Source: Candidatus Poribacteria bacterium (GTDB lineage Bacteria; Poribacteria; WGA-4E; WGA-3G). Taken from it: a DNA stretch of 45,666 nt. The notes under the pieces are model-generated. The model saw nothing but the letters and a program-made list of their open reading frames with translations, had not been told where the DNA came from and searched no databases. Within the stretch, counting starts at the first letter, position 1. Each line of letters starts with the position of its first letter. Shown here piece by piece: positions 1 through 7,915 of the stretch. Made by a program: the position numbers and the translations under genes. The stretch is from NCBI GenBank assembly GCA_022821725.1, contig JAJEDB010000068.1:1-45666 (forward strand). Direction: 5' to 3'.

Positions 1-55
1 ACGAACCTAACCTCCTTTGGAAAACATACATTTGTGAGGTATATCTGTTTGTAGT

Positions 56-73
56 GATGCGATTTATCGCATC
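56..73. repeat. perfect 8-bp inverted repeat
   Basis: GATGCGAT and ATCGCATC are separated by TT, making a perfect hairpin just before a TGCGTAAGTCC motif (76-86). The same 11-mer recurs at 162-172 and inverted at 45530-45540 beside a transposase tail. This suggests the end of a mobile element, but no gene is seen here. Confidence 0.4.
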
Positions 74-88
74 TCTGCGTAAGTCCTA

Positions 89-157
89 TTATAGTAAAGC
101 CCACAATTAAGTTTACACGCGCTAATGAGGCGAGGTTCGGAAACCTCACCAGCAAGG
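89..157 (+). repeat. 5' part of a MITE-like repeat (copy A)
   Basis: This stretch starts with TTATAGTAAAGC and runs through a GGCGAGGTT..AACCTC palindrome to AGCAAGG. It aligns almost base for base with the left 70 bp of the complete element at 42998-43116. The right terminal repeat is missing, so this is a truncated copy. Confidence 0.65.
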
Positions 158-240
158 GAGCTGCGTAAGTCCGCTATATATTAAGGTAACCGATTTGCTC
201 ATGAAAACCCACAGCCGCACGCCAAATCACAGCAAGACAT

Positions 241-270
241 AACCCGCGCGAGGGGCTCGCGGGTTTTCTT
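241..270 (+). terminator. rho-independent terminator-like hairpin
   Basis: AACCCGCG (241-248) pairs with CGCGGGTT (258-265) and is followed by TTCTT. It would end a plus-strand transcript coming from outside the left edge. No tRNA or ORF is seen between the edge and the hairpin. Confidence 0.5.
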
Positions 271-310
271 GAGAAGCGTTTTGCGGTTTTCGAGGGGAGG
301 GGCGCGAACA

Positions 311-395
311 TTTTACATTTTTTTAGATGATTTTCACTTTTTTCGTAGAATATTCGTGTTTTTTCACTTTTTTTACAGATATTCGCACTTTTTTT
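311..395 (+). promoter_or_regulatory. four phased T-tract repeats upstream of the HTH gene
   Basis: Four related blocks of the form TTTT-(C/A)AC-like-TTTTTT lie at 311-324, 331-343, 361-374 and 382-395. Their starts are 20, 30 and 21 bp apart, close to 2, 3 and 2 helical turns, and they end just before the -35 box at 407. Two blocks are followed or preceded by ATATTCG (350-356 and 379-385). They could form curved DNA, an UP element or repeated operator sites for the HTH protein. That function is inferred. Confidence 0.5.
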
Positions 396-406
396 GTATT
401 TTTAAC

Positions 407-435
407 TTGACAAATGCCGTTATATAGTGTAGAAT
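407..435 (+). promoter_or_regulatory. sigma70-type promoter of the HTH gene
   Basis: TTGACA (407-412), a 17-bp spacer and TAGAAT (430-435) match the housekeeping consensus closely. The expected transcript start is near 442, leaving about 50 nt before the chosen ATG at 492. Confidence 0.7.
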
Positions 436-491
436 TAACACGTAATGGGTTGAAACGCGAGATTCTTACACTTTTACGCGAGGAATTCACG

Positions 492-785
492 ATGCGCCGA
501 TCGAATACAAAAATGGTTCTGACTGCTTGTGAGATGTCTTTCAATGGAAAAACTGACGCTGAGATAGCTGTGCTTTTAGAGACATCCGGCTCCAATGTAT
601 CGCGGTGGCGGAAAAGTGAGGTGTGGAAAGAGTTTGAACAGGAACTCATCTCCGCACATAAGCAGTCGCTCTTAGAAGCGTATCGTTCCACAACCCTTGA
701 CGATAGCACACCTGAAGGTGTGCGAAACTTACAGAAAGTATATTTTGTTCAATTCGCAAGTCCCTGCCATCTCTTGGCTGCGTAA
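492..785 (+). CDS. small helix-turn-helix protein, probably with an altered C-terminus
   Basis: The 97-residue product starts at ATG 492, preceded by GAGGA at 7 nt spacing. A longer frame from 414 is open but would begin inside the promoter. Residues about 15-45 (GKTDAEIAVLLETSGSNVSR and the W residues after it) look like a DNA-binding HTH of the type seen in phage small-terminase or transposase-like N-termini. Helix-rich sequence with a W..F..EL pattern follows. The last ~20 residues are hydrophobic and unlike the rest, and they overlap an opposite-strand coding-like fragment, so the original 3' end may have been replaced. The strong promoter and T-tract array suggest regulated, perhaps autoregulated, expression. 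No specific function is recognised. Confidence 0.55.
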   Translation: MRRSNTKMVLTACEMSFNGKTDAEIAVLLETSGSNVSRWRKSEVWKEFEQELISAHKQSLLEAYRSTTLDDSTPEGVRNLQKVYFVQFASPCHLLAA

Positions 786-899
786 CGTTTTCCTCCTTTT
801 CTCTTCATCCCACTGTCTCCTCCAAAGCATACGCTGCGCCAACTGTTGTTTCTGGTCGGAAAACTCTCCCCAATAGGACTTCCGCAAAATGACCCAATT
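729..899 (-). pseudogene. possible truncated ORF, highly charged C-terminal fragment
   Basis: On the minus strand a frame runs from just after a TGA (900-902) to a TAA at 729. It encodes about 56 residues rich in W, R, K, Q and E (WGEFSDQKQQLAQ, then RRQWDEEKRRKTL). The composition looks coding, but there is no convincing start or ribosome-binding site, and it overlaps the HTH gene tail. It may be the end of a broken gene carried by the repeat-rich DNA of 740-1090. No family is recognised. Confidence 0.25.
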
Positions 900-1091
900 T
901 CACCGATTTTCACAGGATTCGGTGCGGTTCGATGAAGTTTCAAAAAATAAATCGGTAATTTGGCGAGGTGTTTTTGCTTGGGGTCTTTGCTTGGGTATTT
1001 CTGCGGATTTCCCCTAGGAAACCTCGCCAGCAGGGGTGAGACGGAGCTGCCGCTTTCTGAAATGTAAACTTATTTTTTGACTTTACTATAA
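786..1091 (-). repeat. repeat-rich intergenic DNA with an inverted partial MITE copy
   Basis: The segment ends at 1081-1091 with CTTTACTATAA, the reverse complement of the terminal repeat of the element at 42998-43116. Inside it are AACCTCGCCAGCA (1021-1033) and GTAAACTTA (about 1065-1073), also in inverted order. GCTTGGGTATTTCT at about 990 is shared with the pheS leader near 15200. The far end lacks a recognisable terminal repeat. Confidence 0.5.
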
Positions 1092-1128
1092 AAAAATAAG
1101 CCGTGTCAAGAGATTGACGCGGCTTATT
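1087..1128 (-). terminator. strong rho-independent terminator for the DUF4159 transcript
   Basis: Read on the minus strand, a 15-bp stem (1128-1114 with 1109-1095, one G-U pair, GAGA-type loop) is followed by a run of T. It lies 54 bp past the stop of the DUF4159 gene, and its orientation fits that transcript. Confidence 0.75.
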
Positions 1129-1141
1129 GTTGATGCACCGG

Positions 1142-1161
1142 CGAGGTTAGAAACCTCGCCT
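1142..1161. repeat. short palindrome shared with the MITE-like repeats
   Basis: GCGAGGTTAGAAACCTCGCC is a near-perfect palindrome. The same core occurs at about 130-148, 1019-1029 and 43038-43058. It lies between the terminator and the stop codon of the DUF4159 gene. Confidence 0.5.
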
Positions 1162-1181
1162 ACCGGGGGAATTTAGCATTC

Positions 1182-1889
1182 CTATAACCGACTGGCAGCA
1201 TTCGGCGCCTTTTTCGGGGCACTCTCTATCTCACCATCGGCGAGGGCACTCGCAGGAATATAGTTGCTGTAATCCGAGATGTTTCCGTGTGTCACTGCAT
1301 AGACGATGACGTTAATAAGTTGTCGTGCAGCGGCTGGCGCGAATTCATCCAAGATTCTATTCCGATCCTGATAATGACCGAAGAAAGGTTTCTGGACGGC
1401 ACCATCCATCACGTGCATCATCGCTTCTGTATCGACGAGAATAGCCAACCGATCATCGACGAAAACACCTTGTAACTGACGATACGGACCGTGATGGAGA
1501 ATGGTAGACCCAATTTTCCGGACGGGAAAACGGAGGGGTCCGCTCAACTCATAGAAACTGTTGTAAATCTCGTGATCTTGCGGGATAGTCGTGAGGTGGT
1601 ATTCAGGCAGAATCTGGCGCAAGACTCGCAATGCGGGCTGCATTGCCGCTTCCGTGTTTCCGTGTGTCGGCATATAGATGAACCCACCGCGATTGATGAC
1701 ATATTCTCGGAGTCGCTGCGCCTCCCGGTCGGTATAACCGAAGGAAGGGCGATCCCCTTTCACATTCCAGAGATTACCACCCCCTAACAATCCGTTATGG
1801 AGTTGCACTGAGGATTTGGGAACCGGTTCCATAAAGATAATGGGGGACTCAAAAAACGCTGCATCCGTAATTTGAACGGCATCCACCAT
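1182..1889 (-). CDS. DUF4159 domain protein, C-terminal part of an interrupted gene
   Basis: These 235 residues carry the DUF4159 core: a GGGNLWNVKGDRPSFGYTD stretch, a REYVINRGGFIYMP strand-turn and later HGPYRQLQGVF. DUF4159 domains have a class I glutamine amidotransferase-like fold and occur in secreted or membrane-linked proteins of unknown function. The frame stays open upstream of the ATG to 1976 and continues directly into the ORF 1977-2759 across a single TGA. The residues between (IRFG-like start, then LPYLVQSLNAETGIQ) are the expected beginning of the domain. The ATG at 1889 is therefore probably internal, and without readthrough this part lacks its signal anchor. A strong terminator follows. 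Confidence 0.7.
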   Translation of the reverse strand: MVDAVQITDAAFFESPIIFMEPVPKSSVQLHNGLLGGGNLWNVKGDRPSFGYTDREAQRLREYVINRGGFIYMPTHGNTEAAMQPALRVLRQILPEYHLTTIPQDHEIYNSFYELSGPLRFPVRKIGSTILHHGPYRQLQGVFVDDRLAILVDTEAMMHVMDGAVQKPFFGHYQDRNRILDEFAPAAARQLINVIVYAVTHGNISDYSNYIPASALADGEIESAPKKAPNAASRL

Positions 1890-1976
1890 TTGGGTTTGGA
1901 TACCTGTTTCTGCATTCAGCGACTGGACTAAATAGGGCAGACCTGCCCCGAATCGGAGATGTCCGATGCCGCTGCC

Positions 1977-2759
1977 TCATATATCGAGGTTCGGATGCAA
2001 TGGATCATCGAGACGGACGAGATTAAGACTTCCAATAATCTCTGTGCCCCGACCTTGAATGATGGCACCTGGGCTTCCCTTCGGAAGTTCTGGGACCCCA
2101 TTACCGAGAACCATATTTTTTTCGACACTCGACAGGGATGCGTTAATATTTGCAGCACCTGCCCCGTCTACGAGCGAGTTCAGACCCCCACGGTTTTGTG
2201 TCCGTCCTTGTCCGAAACCGGATCCTGAACCGAAAGTCCCACGCCCGGTACCGCTACCCAAACCGTCACCAATACCTACGCCTATACCATCTGTAACTGC
2301 GCCGCCGCTGGGCAAGCCTGCGGTCGGTAATCCATCTGATGCTGTCGGGAGTTGTGCAGCCGTTGAGAGCGGTTGTGTCGTATGCTCAATTACGGGAGAC
2401 GCACTCGGAACTTTAACCTGCTGTCCTCTTGGAGCAGCGGGTGCGCTTGCCATGAGCGATGCCGCAGGTGCCGCAGTTGAGGACGATCTCGTCGCGCGGG
2501 CGACCGTTGTCCGACGCTGCGTCGTTTCCGTTTGTGGAACGACTCTCAAATCTGGAACAGGGGTTGTTACAACGGCTGGCTTCTGAATAACATCCCTTTT
2601 CGCTGCTTGGGGTGGCGTAACGATGAAGAAACTCAGATCAATCGTATCTTGTGCTTTCTGTGCTTGAGATGAGATGGCGATGTACCCTATAACGACTGCA
2701 AAGCAGGCGTGTATGCCGAGCGATACCATCCATACGAGAGGCATTCGGCGCGATTTCAT
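1977..2759 (-). CDS. N-terminal membrane-anchored part of the interrupted DUF4159 gene
   Basis: The chosen start, ATG 2759, has AGGAGG 8 nt upstream; an in-frame GTG at 2768 would overlap that site. The product begins MKSRRMPLVWMV, followed by one transmembrane helix (about residues 8-30). A long low-complexity region rich in Pro, Ala, Thr, Ser and Gly (about 50-200), with a Gly-rich GIGVGIGDGLGSGTGRG run, comes next. The layout resembles TonB-like periplasm-spanning linkers. The frame ends at TGA 1977-1979, and the DUF4159 domain continues in the same frame. Either a nonsense mutation has split a single ~520-residue protein, or the base is a sequencing error. Confidence 0.65.
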   Translation of the reverse strand: MKSRRMPLVWMVSLGIHACFAVVIGYIAISSQAQKAQDTIDLSFFIVTPPQAAKRDVIQKPAVVTTPVPDLRVVPQTETTQRRTTVARATRSSSTAAPAASLMASAPAAPRGQQVKVPSASPVIEHTTQPLSTAAQLPTASDGLPTAGLPSGGAVTDGIGVGIGDGLGSGTGRGTFGSGSGFGQGRTQNRGGLNSLVDGAGAANINASLSSVEKNMVLGNGVPELPKGSPGAIIQGRGTEIIGSLNLVRLDDPLHPNLDI

Positions 2760-3062
2760 GGGACGCACCTCCTATGTGGTTAAGTGTTCGCGCTTTAACG
2801 TGTTGTTACATCCGATTTTTCTCTCATTTATATTATCAACGTGAATCCGACGTAAAAGAGAAGTTAGAAAAAGAACCCTCTGATTATTAAAGACACAATT
2901 TTAGGGTGGAAAAGGTGCATAATCTTACAAAGGTGAAAGAAATTTGATAAAATTAACGCTTTCCCGGAGAGAATTCTCTAAATGTTTATGTCAAACTCAC
3001 ATTATATTACCAATTCTTACACTCTCTGTCAAGTTTTATTTTTTCTGCGCGCACGAAAAGGA
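2760..3062 (-). promoter_or_regulatory. AT-rich intergenic region with a weak promoter candidate
   Basis: No gene is supported here. On the minus strand TTTACG (2856-2851), an 18-bp spacer and TATAAA (2832-2827) could drive the DUF4159 gene, leaving a leader of about 60 nt before ATG 2759. Nothing else was identified. Confidence 0.35.
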
Positions 3063-5522
3063 TTAAATTCCAAACCAATATCGGCATTTAATCAGGAAGA
3101 TATCTTTCCCAGGATCTGTGAAACTGCTTCTCAAGCGATGCACGGGACGAAACTCAAGGCCGGCTGCGCCCACATCCTCTAACGCTATTGCCCGCGATTG
3201 AGACCACACCAAGAACAGCGTACTCCCCGGACGAAATTCCCAACGCAGCACGGTATTCCCGCGCAACGAGCGCATGTGGAAATCAGGATTGCGCTTTAGC
3301 GGATACGGTTTGAACTGATAGGATCTCGGCTCGACCAACGCTTTGAAGTTGGTATAGTCTCCAACAGTAATGAACGGCTGCACATAGAATTGAAGACTCA
3401 ATGTTGGGGTAAAACTGATATTCGCGCGCGTTGTAAAGTCAAGTGTCTGACTCGTTAATTCTCCATAGATGTAGTGTTTATGGATAGAACCCTTGACATC
3501 TTCTTCAACTAACCCGATCCACTGTGCATCATAAATTCGGTAACGATACATCGGTCCGATGCTCAGTTCAATGTTCGATGCAGGACGAATGTTGAGACGG
3601 AGACTCACTTCCTTTTCAGAATTTTTATTATCATCGTCCCATGCAAAAATCGGATTCAGTTCAAGCTGAACCATTTTGCGACTATCAGTTCTCAGTTGGG
3701 TGAAAATCCACCAACCCGCAGGATTCTTAATCAATGTCCCCCCGCGCCAGATATCTTCGTCGTTAAACGACTCCAAATTCCGTCCCACCCACAGGTCATA
3801 CTCCCAGTAATTTTTCAGTTTCCCATCTGTCCATATCTCGGAGTAACGACCGATGCTAACACCATCATAGTTCCATTCTCGCCAACCGTAAAGACCTAAA
3901 GTCACTTCTCGGAAAATGCTGAAGGGTTGTTCTTTCTTGAACATGAGGTCATAGAACCACCGCATCATATCGCCGCGCTGCGTATATCCTATGTCATTTA
4001 TGTCCACGTCTGGGGAGCGAACATTAAAATCGGTATGAAGTCGCCACCATCCCCCCTGTTTATCAAATCCAAGATGTGCGAGGTAACCCGATTTACGTGC
4101 CTCAACTTCTCCGGCTTGACTTGCCGCTATCATTCCGTTTATCTGGTATCGCTCCTTCGCAAATTTCAAGTCCCAGTCAAGTCCACCGACATACGCGGCA
4201 GTGGAGGCACGTCGGTTTACCGATGTCCCTATCAGCCCAACGCGAGAATTTCCCTCCAGGATATCTTGTGTCACCCGACCCACAAAGTAGTTTGTCAACG
4301 GCTCAATAAGGTGATCGTGGGTTTCGCCGTTCTTCTTCTTAATCTGTGCATACTCTGGTGCGGTAACAGCCTCCATAATACCGAAAGAGGTCTTACTATT
4401 GGTTCTGCCGACGATTTTCGCAGCACCCAAGATCGTTGTGGATTCTGGACGACTCAGTTCAGTCGCGCCATCTGGCATCTCAAAATGTCCGGGGCGGCGT
4501 CCGATCCGCCGTGAGTAAAAGAACTGATTTTCCCCCTCGCCGAAGTTAAAAATGGAAGCCCCCTTCACAAAAAAGGGTCTGCGTTCCTCAAAATATTCCT
4601 CATAGGCAGAAAGATTCAAGGTAGCCGGATCCGCCTCCACCTGTCCAAAGTCGGGATTGATTGTGGCGTTGAGCGTAATCCCAGAAGTGATACCGTATTG
4701 GACATCACCCCCAACACCCGCCCACAAATCAGCCGTACTGTTCAGGGTTGTCCTGCCCATTGTATAGGGTATCAATTCCAAATGGCGGGAAGGCTTGATA
4801 TTCTCAATCCCTACCAAATCACCGAAATGCGATAGCCACCCCGGATCCCCTTTTTTAATCAAACGCCAGTGGGCACGCTCTTTTCTGCGGCTAATCTCAC
4901 GCTCTACCTGTAGCCCCCATGTGTATTTGTCTTTTGAAGAGAAACGGAACATGTAAAATGGGATTTTACATTCTACTGCCCACCCATTTTCGTGAATCCG
5001 AGTTTTTGCGTCCCAGACCCCATCCCAGGCGTTGTTCCAGCCTCTCCACCCGCCGCCCGTCGTAATGCCGTCCAACACAGAGCCGGAAGGATAGATCGTA
5101 AATGAGAAGGCGCGCTGCCGATTGTAGTGCGGATCAAGGAGAATCTGGACTTTATCGGATTCAACGTAGTCGTCCCGCCTAACGAGTCGGGAAACAATTT
5201 TGTCGGGTTCTTTGTCATAACACATGACAGCGAAATAGACGGCTTCATCGTCGTAGACGATTTGGAACGTGGTGCGTTGGGAAGCCGGCTTCCCCTCATC
5301 GGGATCGCGTTGACGGAACCCTTCGTGGAGGGGCGCGGTTTTCCAGATGTCATCATCCAAAATGCCGTCTAATTGGGGAGGCGCGCCTTTGATTCGGACA
5401 GCAGTCGCAACTCTGTGAGCAGATTCCGTTTGTGTTTCGGCTTTTGTTGCGTTTGGCAGTTGCAAAGCGAAAAACGCCGCGAACACCGCCACACCGTGCC
5501 AAAATCCCCAGTCAATTTTCAT
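3063..5522 (-). CDS. secreted CBM9-like / DUF5916 beta-barrel protein
   Basis: The 819-residue product starts at ATG 5522, with AAAAGGA about 14 nt upstream; an in-frame TTG at 5546 is possible. A signal peptide (about 1-28) is followed by a CBM9-like sandwich (about 38-230: a QLDGILDDDIWKTA start, YDDEAVYFAVMCYD, and a WDAKTRIHENGWAVECKIPF end). The rest alternates polar and aromatic residues (PFFVKGASIF, then many W/Y strands) and ends RYWFGI, as in DUF5916 outer-membrane-type barrels. Relatives are annotated as carbohydrate-binding family 9 proteins, but no substrate is established. It is monocistronic, with MORN gene 5593-6075 70 bp upstream. GGGTTAATTAAACCC (5561-5575) is a small palindrome before the start. 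Confidence 0.85.
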   Translation of the reverse strand: MKIDWGFWHGVAVFAAFFALQLPNATKAETQTESAHRVATAVRIKGAPPQLDGILDDDIWKTAPLHEGFRQRDPDEGKPASQRTTFQIVYDDEAVYFAVMCYDKEPDKIVSRLVRRDDYVESDKVQILLDPHYNRQRAFSFTIYPSGSVLDGITTGGGWRGWNNAWDGVWDAKTRIHENGWAVECKIPFYMFRFSSKDKYTWGLQVEREISRRKERAHWRLIKKGDPGWLSHFGDLVGIENIKPSRHLELIPYTMGRTTLNSTADLWAGVGGDVQYGITSGITLNATINPDFGQVEADPATLNLSAYEEYFEERRPFFVKGASIFNFGEGENQFFYSRRIGRRPGHFEMPDGATELSRPESTTILGAAKIVGRTNSKTSFGIMEAVTAPEYAQIKKKNGETHDHLIEPLTNYFVGRVTQDILEGNSRVGLIGTSVNRRASTAAYVGGLDWDLKFAKERYQINGMIAASQAGEVEARKSGYLAHLGFDKQGGWWRLHTDFNVRSPDVDINDIGYTQRGDMMRWFYDLMFKKEQPFSIFREVTLGLYGWREWNYDGVSIGRYSEIWTDGKLKNYWEYDLWVGRNLESFNDEDIWRGGTLIKNPAGWWIFTQLRTDSRKMVQLELNPIFAWDDDNKNSEKEVSLRLNIRPASNIELSIGPMYRYRIYDAQWIGLVEEDVKGSIHKHYIYGELTSQTLDFTTRANISFTPTLSLQFYVQPFITVGDYTNFKALVEPRSYQFKPYPLKRNPDFHMRSLRGNTVLRWEFRPGSTLFLVWSQSRAIALEDVGAAGLEFRPVHRLRSSFTDPGKDIFLIKCRYWFGI

Positions 5523-5592
5523 AGATTTTTTCTTCGTCCTTTTCAAGAATATAACCTAATGGGTTAATTAAACCCTGTTTTGAAGAAAAAAA

Positions 5593-6075
5593 TCAGAATT
5601 TCTGGTAACTATTCAGAATCTCTGTGCCACACTGTGGACAGGTATCGCCCCACGTTGAACGTCTACCTTCACCACAAACCTCACAGACACCGAGCGGATA
5701 TTCATCGGGTTTCGCACGAGCACCACCTTTCTTGTAGGTGATGATACGCCACACCGTCTCGCCGTCCTCTTCATAGCAGAGCCAGACCCCTTCTTTTCTA
5801 CCATCGGCGGAACTGCCATCGTGTTTCCGATAGGGACCGCCCCATTTGCGGTTCCCGTTCTCGTAATAGCACATATACTCGCCTTCGTTCTTGCCATCGC
5901 GGAAGGTGGCTTCACTCGTCTTGTTGCCGTTCTTGTAGTACTGAATCCAAAGTCCTTCCTTTTTGCCAGCAATATAGCGACCTTCGCTCCGCTTGAATCC
6001 ATTGGCGTAATAGGTAACCCAATACCCATGCTTCTTACCATCAACCATTTCACCATCTGTCAATGAATTTGCCAT
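5593..6075 (-). CDS. MORN-repeat protein with a C-terminal zinc ribbon
   Basis: The 160-residue product has about four MORN_2-type repeats of the pattern DGKKHGYWVTYYANG..K (residues about 8-110). It ends in CEVCGEG...CPQCG, a four-cysteine zinc-ribbon-like knuckle (about 132-152). Related repeat proteins are often annotated as YwqK-family antitoxins; that label is weak, and no toxin gene is adjacent. There is no signal peptide, so it is probably cytoplasmic. The start is set by a leader repeat (AACCGCGAGGAAAATTAG) that provides the ribosome-binding site. It is the last gene of the glyA-ankyrin-HhH-MORN run. Confidence 0.7.
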   Translation of the reverse strand: MANSLTDGEMVDGKKHGYWVTYYANGFKRSEGRYIAGKKEGLWIQYYKNGNKTSEATFRDGKNEGEYMCYYENGNRKWGGPYRKHDGSSADGRKEGVWLCYEEDGETVWRIITYKKGGARAKPDEYPLGVCEVCGEGRRSTWGDTCPQCGTEILNSYQKF

Positions 6076-6104
6076 TTTTCTAATTTTCCTCGCGGTTAAA
6101 CAAC
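6076..6104 (-). repeat. leader repeat copy upstream of the MORN gene
   Basis: Read with the gene, TTGTTTAACCGCGAGG then AAAATTAGAAAA runs straight into the ATG. This is the short 3' module of the dispersed leader family, with GAGG as ribosome-binding site. Confidence 0.6.
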
Positions 6105-6130
6105 ATTAACTTTATTAGGCGCAGTCGTGA

Positions 6131-6649
6131 TTATAATACTTCATCAAGGTATGCTTCAATTTTCTCCAATGTCTTTTTTCCGATGCCACGGAAACCTTTG
6201 AGTCTTCCTTCGTCAATCGCTGATCGGAGTGAAACGAGGCTATCTACACCGACCTCTTCATAGAGTCGCTTAATTGTTTTGGCACCGAGCCCAGGGATAG
6301 GCACAAGCTCCACAACGGTTCGTGGTGTATCTCCCGCGAACTCCTCCAACTTCTCACTCGTGCCCGTGTCCAGAAATTCCTTAACAATCTGCTCCACTAC
6401 TTCGCCAGCCCCCGGAATCTCCTCTATCAACCGTCCTTGGGCGATGAGATCCGATACCGGTTCCGGGAACCGAGAGATATAATTCGACAACCATGGATAG
6501 CGCGAGGCGTGGTCTTCTGGATAGTCGGCAATAATCAGAAACGTGTGAAGTTCCAAGAATCTCAGTGCAATCTCATCGTTCTCATGCCAGCGTGTGCGTC
6601 CTTTTGCGTCAATGTAAGAGCCTGCTTCTAAATTTTTCTCATGGTTCAT
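6131..6649 (-). CDS. helix-hairpin-helix protein resembling the PolX N-terminal domain
   Basis: The 172-residue product starts at ATG 6649, with GGAG 8 nt upstream; its first 11 bases overlap the end of the ankyrin gene. Three HhH signatures are visible: IPGAGE (78-83), IPGLGAKT (118-125) and FRGIGKKT (153-160). The order (helical 8-kDa-like region, EEIPGAGE, LVPIPGLGAKT, then a third hairpin) matches the DNA-binding N-terminal part of bacterial family X polymerases. No polymerase palm or PHP domain is encoded. It probably binds DNA non-specifically. Overlap with the upstream gene suggests translational coupling. Confidence 0.75.
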   Translation of the reverse strand: MNHEKNLEAGSYIDAKGRTRWHENDEIALRFLELHTFLIIADYPEDHASRYPWLSNYISRFPEPVSDLIAQGRLIEEIPGAGEVVEQIVKEFLDTGTSEKLEEFAGDTPRTVVELVPIPGLGAKTIKRLYEEVGVDSLVSLRSAIDEGRLKGFRGIGKKTLEKIEAYLDEVL

Positions 6650-7913
6650 TTCTCGTTCTCCAGTGTAGAGTGAGGAAATTTGCAACGGATTTTCGCTTCG
6701 TTTTTTGGGCGTAGTCGAGGGGTGTCTTGCCGTCCACATCGCGAATGTTAGCATCACCGCCGTGTTCTATGAGCAACTGCATCTGATTTTTTCCGACCCC
6801 TTTCTGTGCGATGATATGCATGGGGGTGCGTCCCTTGTCATCAGTTATATTTGGGTCAGCCCCGTTTGCCAGTAGACCGGCGATGCCCGCCGTTAAACCG
6901 CGTTGTGCGACCCAGTGTAGAGGTGTCCACATACCCCGTCTATGCTTCCGAAGCGTATTGATGTCCAGACCTTTGGCAAGAAACCTCTTTAGCAGTGTAT
7001 CAAACCGCTTCGGTCCTTGCCCAACAAGCACATACCAATCTCGAAAGTTGATTTCATACCCTGCGTCAATCAGAAGATTAACGATTGCGGGTTGTTTGGA
7101 CTGAAGTGCTATCTCAAGCAGTGGCATCGTCGGGCCGACCTGATAGGCATAGACGTGTCCACCGGGGACTTCGTCGGTTTGTTGGTTGTCAAGATCAGGA
7201 GATTCCAACGTTAGTATAACATAGCCTTTCGGGGATTTCACATTAATCCGGAGCTTGAGGAGTTCGGGATTTTCTTGGAATTCTGCCTTTGCGCGTTCAA
7301 CGTCACCCATCGCGCAATAGAGGACGATATCCGCCTCGGCACTCTGTTCAAGGAGATAGCGACAGACCTCCGGTCGTTTTCTCATCGTCCACTGTGCCGG
7401 TGTGCCGTTGTGATCGCGGTCTCGTAGATTTATGTTTGCGCCGTGTGTGAGCAGGAGTTCAGCAATTTGAGGGGTCGCGGCGAAGTGGAGTGGAGACATG
7501 CCATCACTCCCCGGTGCGTTGACGATTTCAGGGTCTTCGCGAATCAGTTGGGCAAGTTTCTCGGACATGCCTAAACCTGCGGCGGCGTGTGCGTCAATGG
7601 TTGCGCCTTGTTCAATCAGATAGTCGGCAAGTTCTCTGTTGTAGTTCAGCATGGAACCGGCAGCGTGGTGTAATGCTGAGGTGCCACCTGCCCACCAATC
7701 GCTTTTGACATCAATGTTCGCGCCAGCATCGAGTAGAACTTCAATGAGCGTGCGGTTACCGGACGCGGCGGCAAACACGATCGCGGGGGCATCGAAACTG
7801 AACCACGGCGCGTCGATGTGTGCGATGAGTGTCTTATCAATCGTCAATAAATGCCTGACTGTATCTATGTTGCCATTCTGTACGGCTGTAATAAAGGTTT
7901 GTTTATTTTTCAT
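6639..7913 (-). CDS. ankyrin-repeat protein
   Basis: The product has about 424 residues. ATG 7913 lies two bases past the glyA stop; a TTG at 7919 is an alternative that would overlap glyA. At least eight ankyrin repeats are visible, for example GNRTLIEVLLDAGANIDV, TSALHHAAG, MSPLHFAATPQIAELLLTHG, WTPLHWVAQRGL and GRTPMHIIAQKG, ending in DGKTPLDYAQ. There is no signal peptide or enzyme domain, so the role is probably protein binding. It lies in a tight operon with glyA and the HhH gene. No strong ribosome-binding site precedes it, so translation may depend on glyA. Confidence 0.85.
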   Translation of the reverse strand: MKNKQTFITAVQNGNIDTVRHLLTIDKTLIAHIDAPWFSFDAPAIVFAAASGNRTLIEVLLDAGANIDVKSDWWAGGTSALHHAAGSMLNYNRELADYLIEQGATIDAHAAAGLGMSEKLAQLIREDPEIVNAPGSDGMSPLHFAATPQIAELLLTHGANINLRDRDHNGTPAQWTMRKRPEVCRYLLEQSAEADIVLYCAMGDVERAKAEFQENPELLKLRINVKSPKGYVILTLESPDLDNQQTDEVPGGHVYAYQVGPTMPLLEIALQSKQPAIVNLLIDAGYEINFRDWYVLVGQGPKRFDTLLKRFLAKGLDINTLRKHRRGMWTPLHWVAQRGLTAGIAGLLANGADPNITDDKGRTPMHIIAQKGVGKNQMQLLIEHGGDANIRDVDGKTPLDYAQKTKRKSVANFLTLHWRTRNEP

Positions 7914-7915
7914 GT

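Noticed and set aside
200..270. tRNA gene
   Set aside because: The GC-rich hairpin at 241-265 is followed by T residues and lacks a cloverleaf or TTC-loop sequence.
323..709. 128-codon minus-strand ORF
   Set aside because: It is antisense to the HTH gene and its end is read from the T-tract array (Lys/Val runs); no start signal.
1977..1979. TGA reassigned to tryptophan or selenocysteine genome-wide
   Set aside because: glyA, the ankyrin gene, the M50-like gene and the DUF6785-like gene all end at TGA in the expected place, and no SECIS-like hairpin was evident next to this codon.
2059..2586. 175-codon plus-strand ORF rich in proline
   Set aside because: It is antisense to the Pro/Gly/Ala-rich linker of the DUF4159 gene; its composition is the shadow of that repeat-like coding sequence, with no ribosome-binding site.
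3927..4514. 195-codon plus-strand ORF
   Set aside because: Antisense to the CBM9/DUF5916 gene, with many Cys/His/Pro and no family motif.
5593..6075. Toxin-antitoxin module with the MORN gene as YwqK antitoxin
   Set aside because: No toxin-like partner is adjacent; the label comes only from general MORN-repeat similarity.
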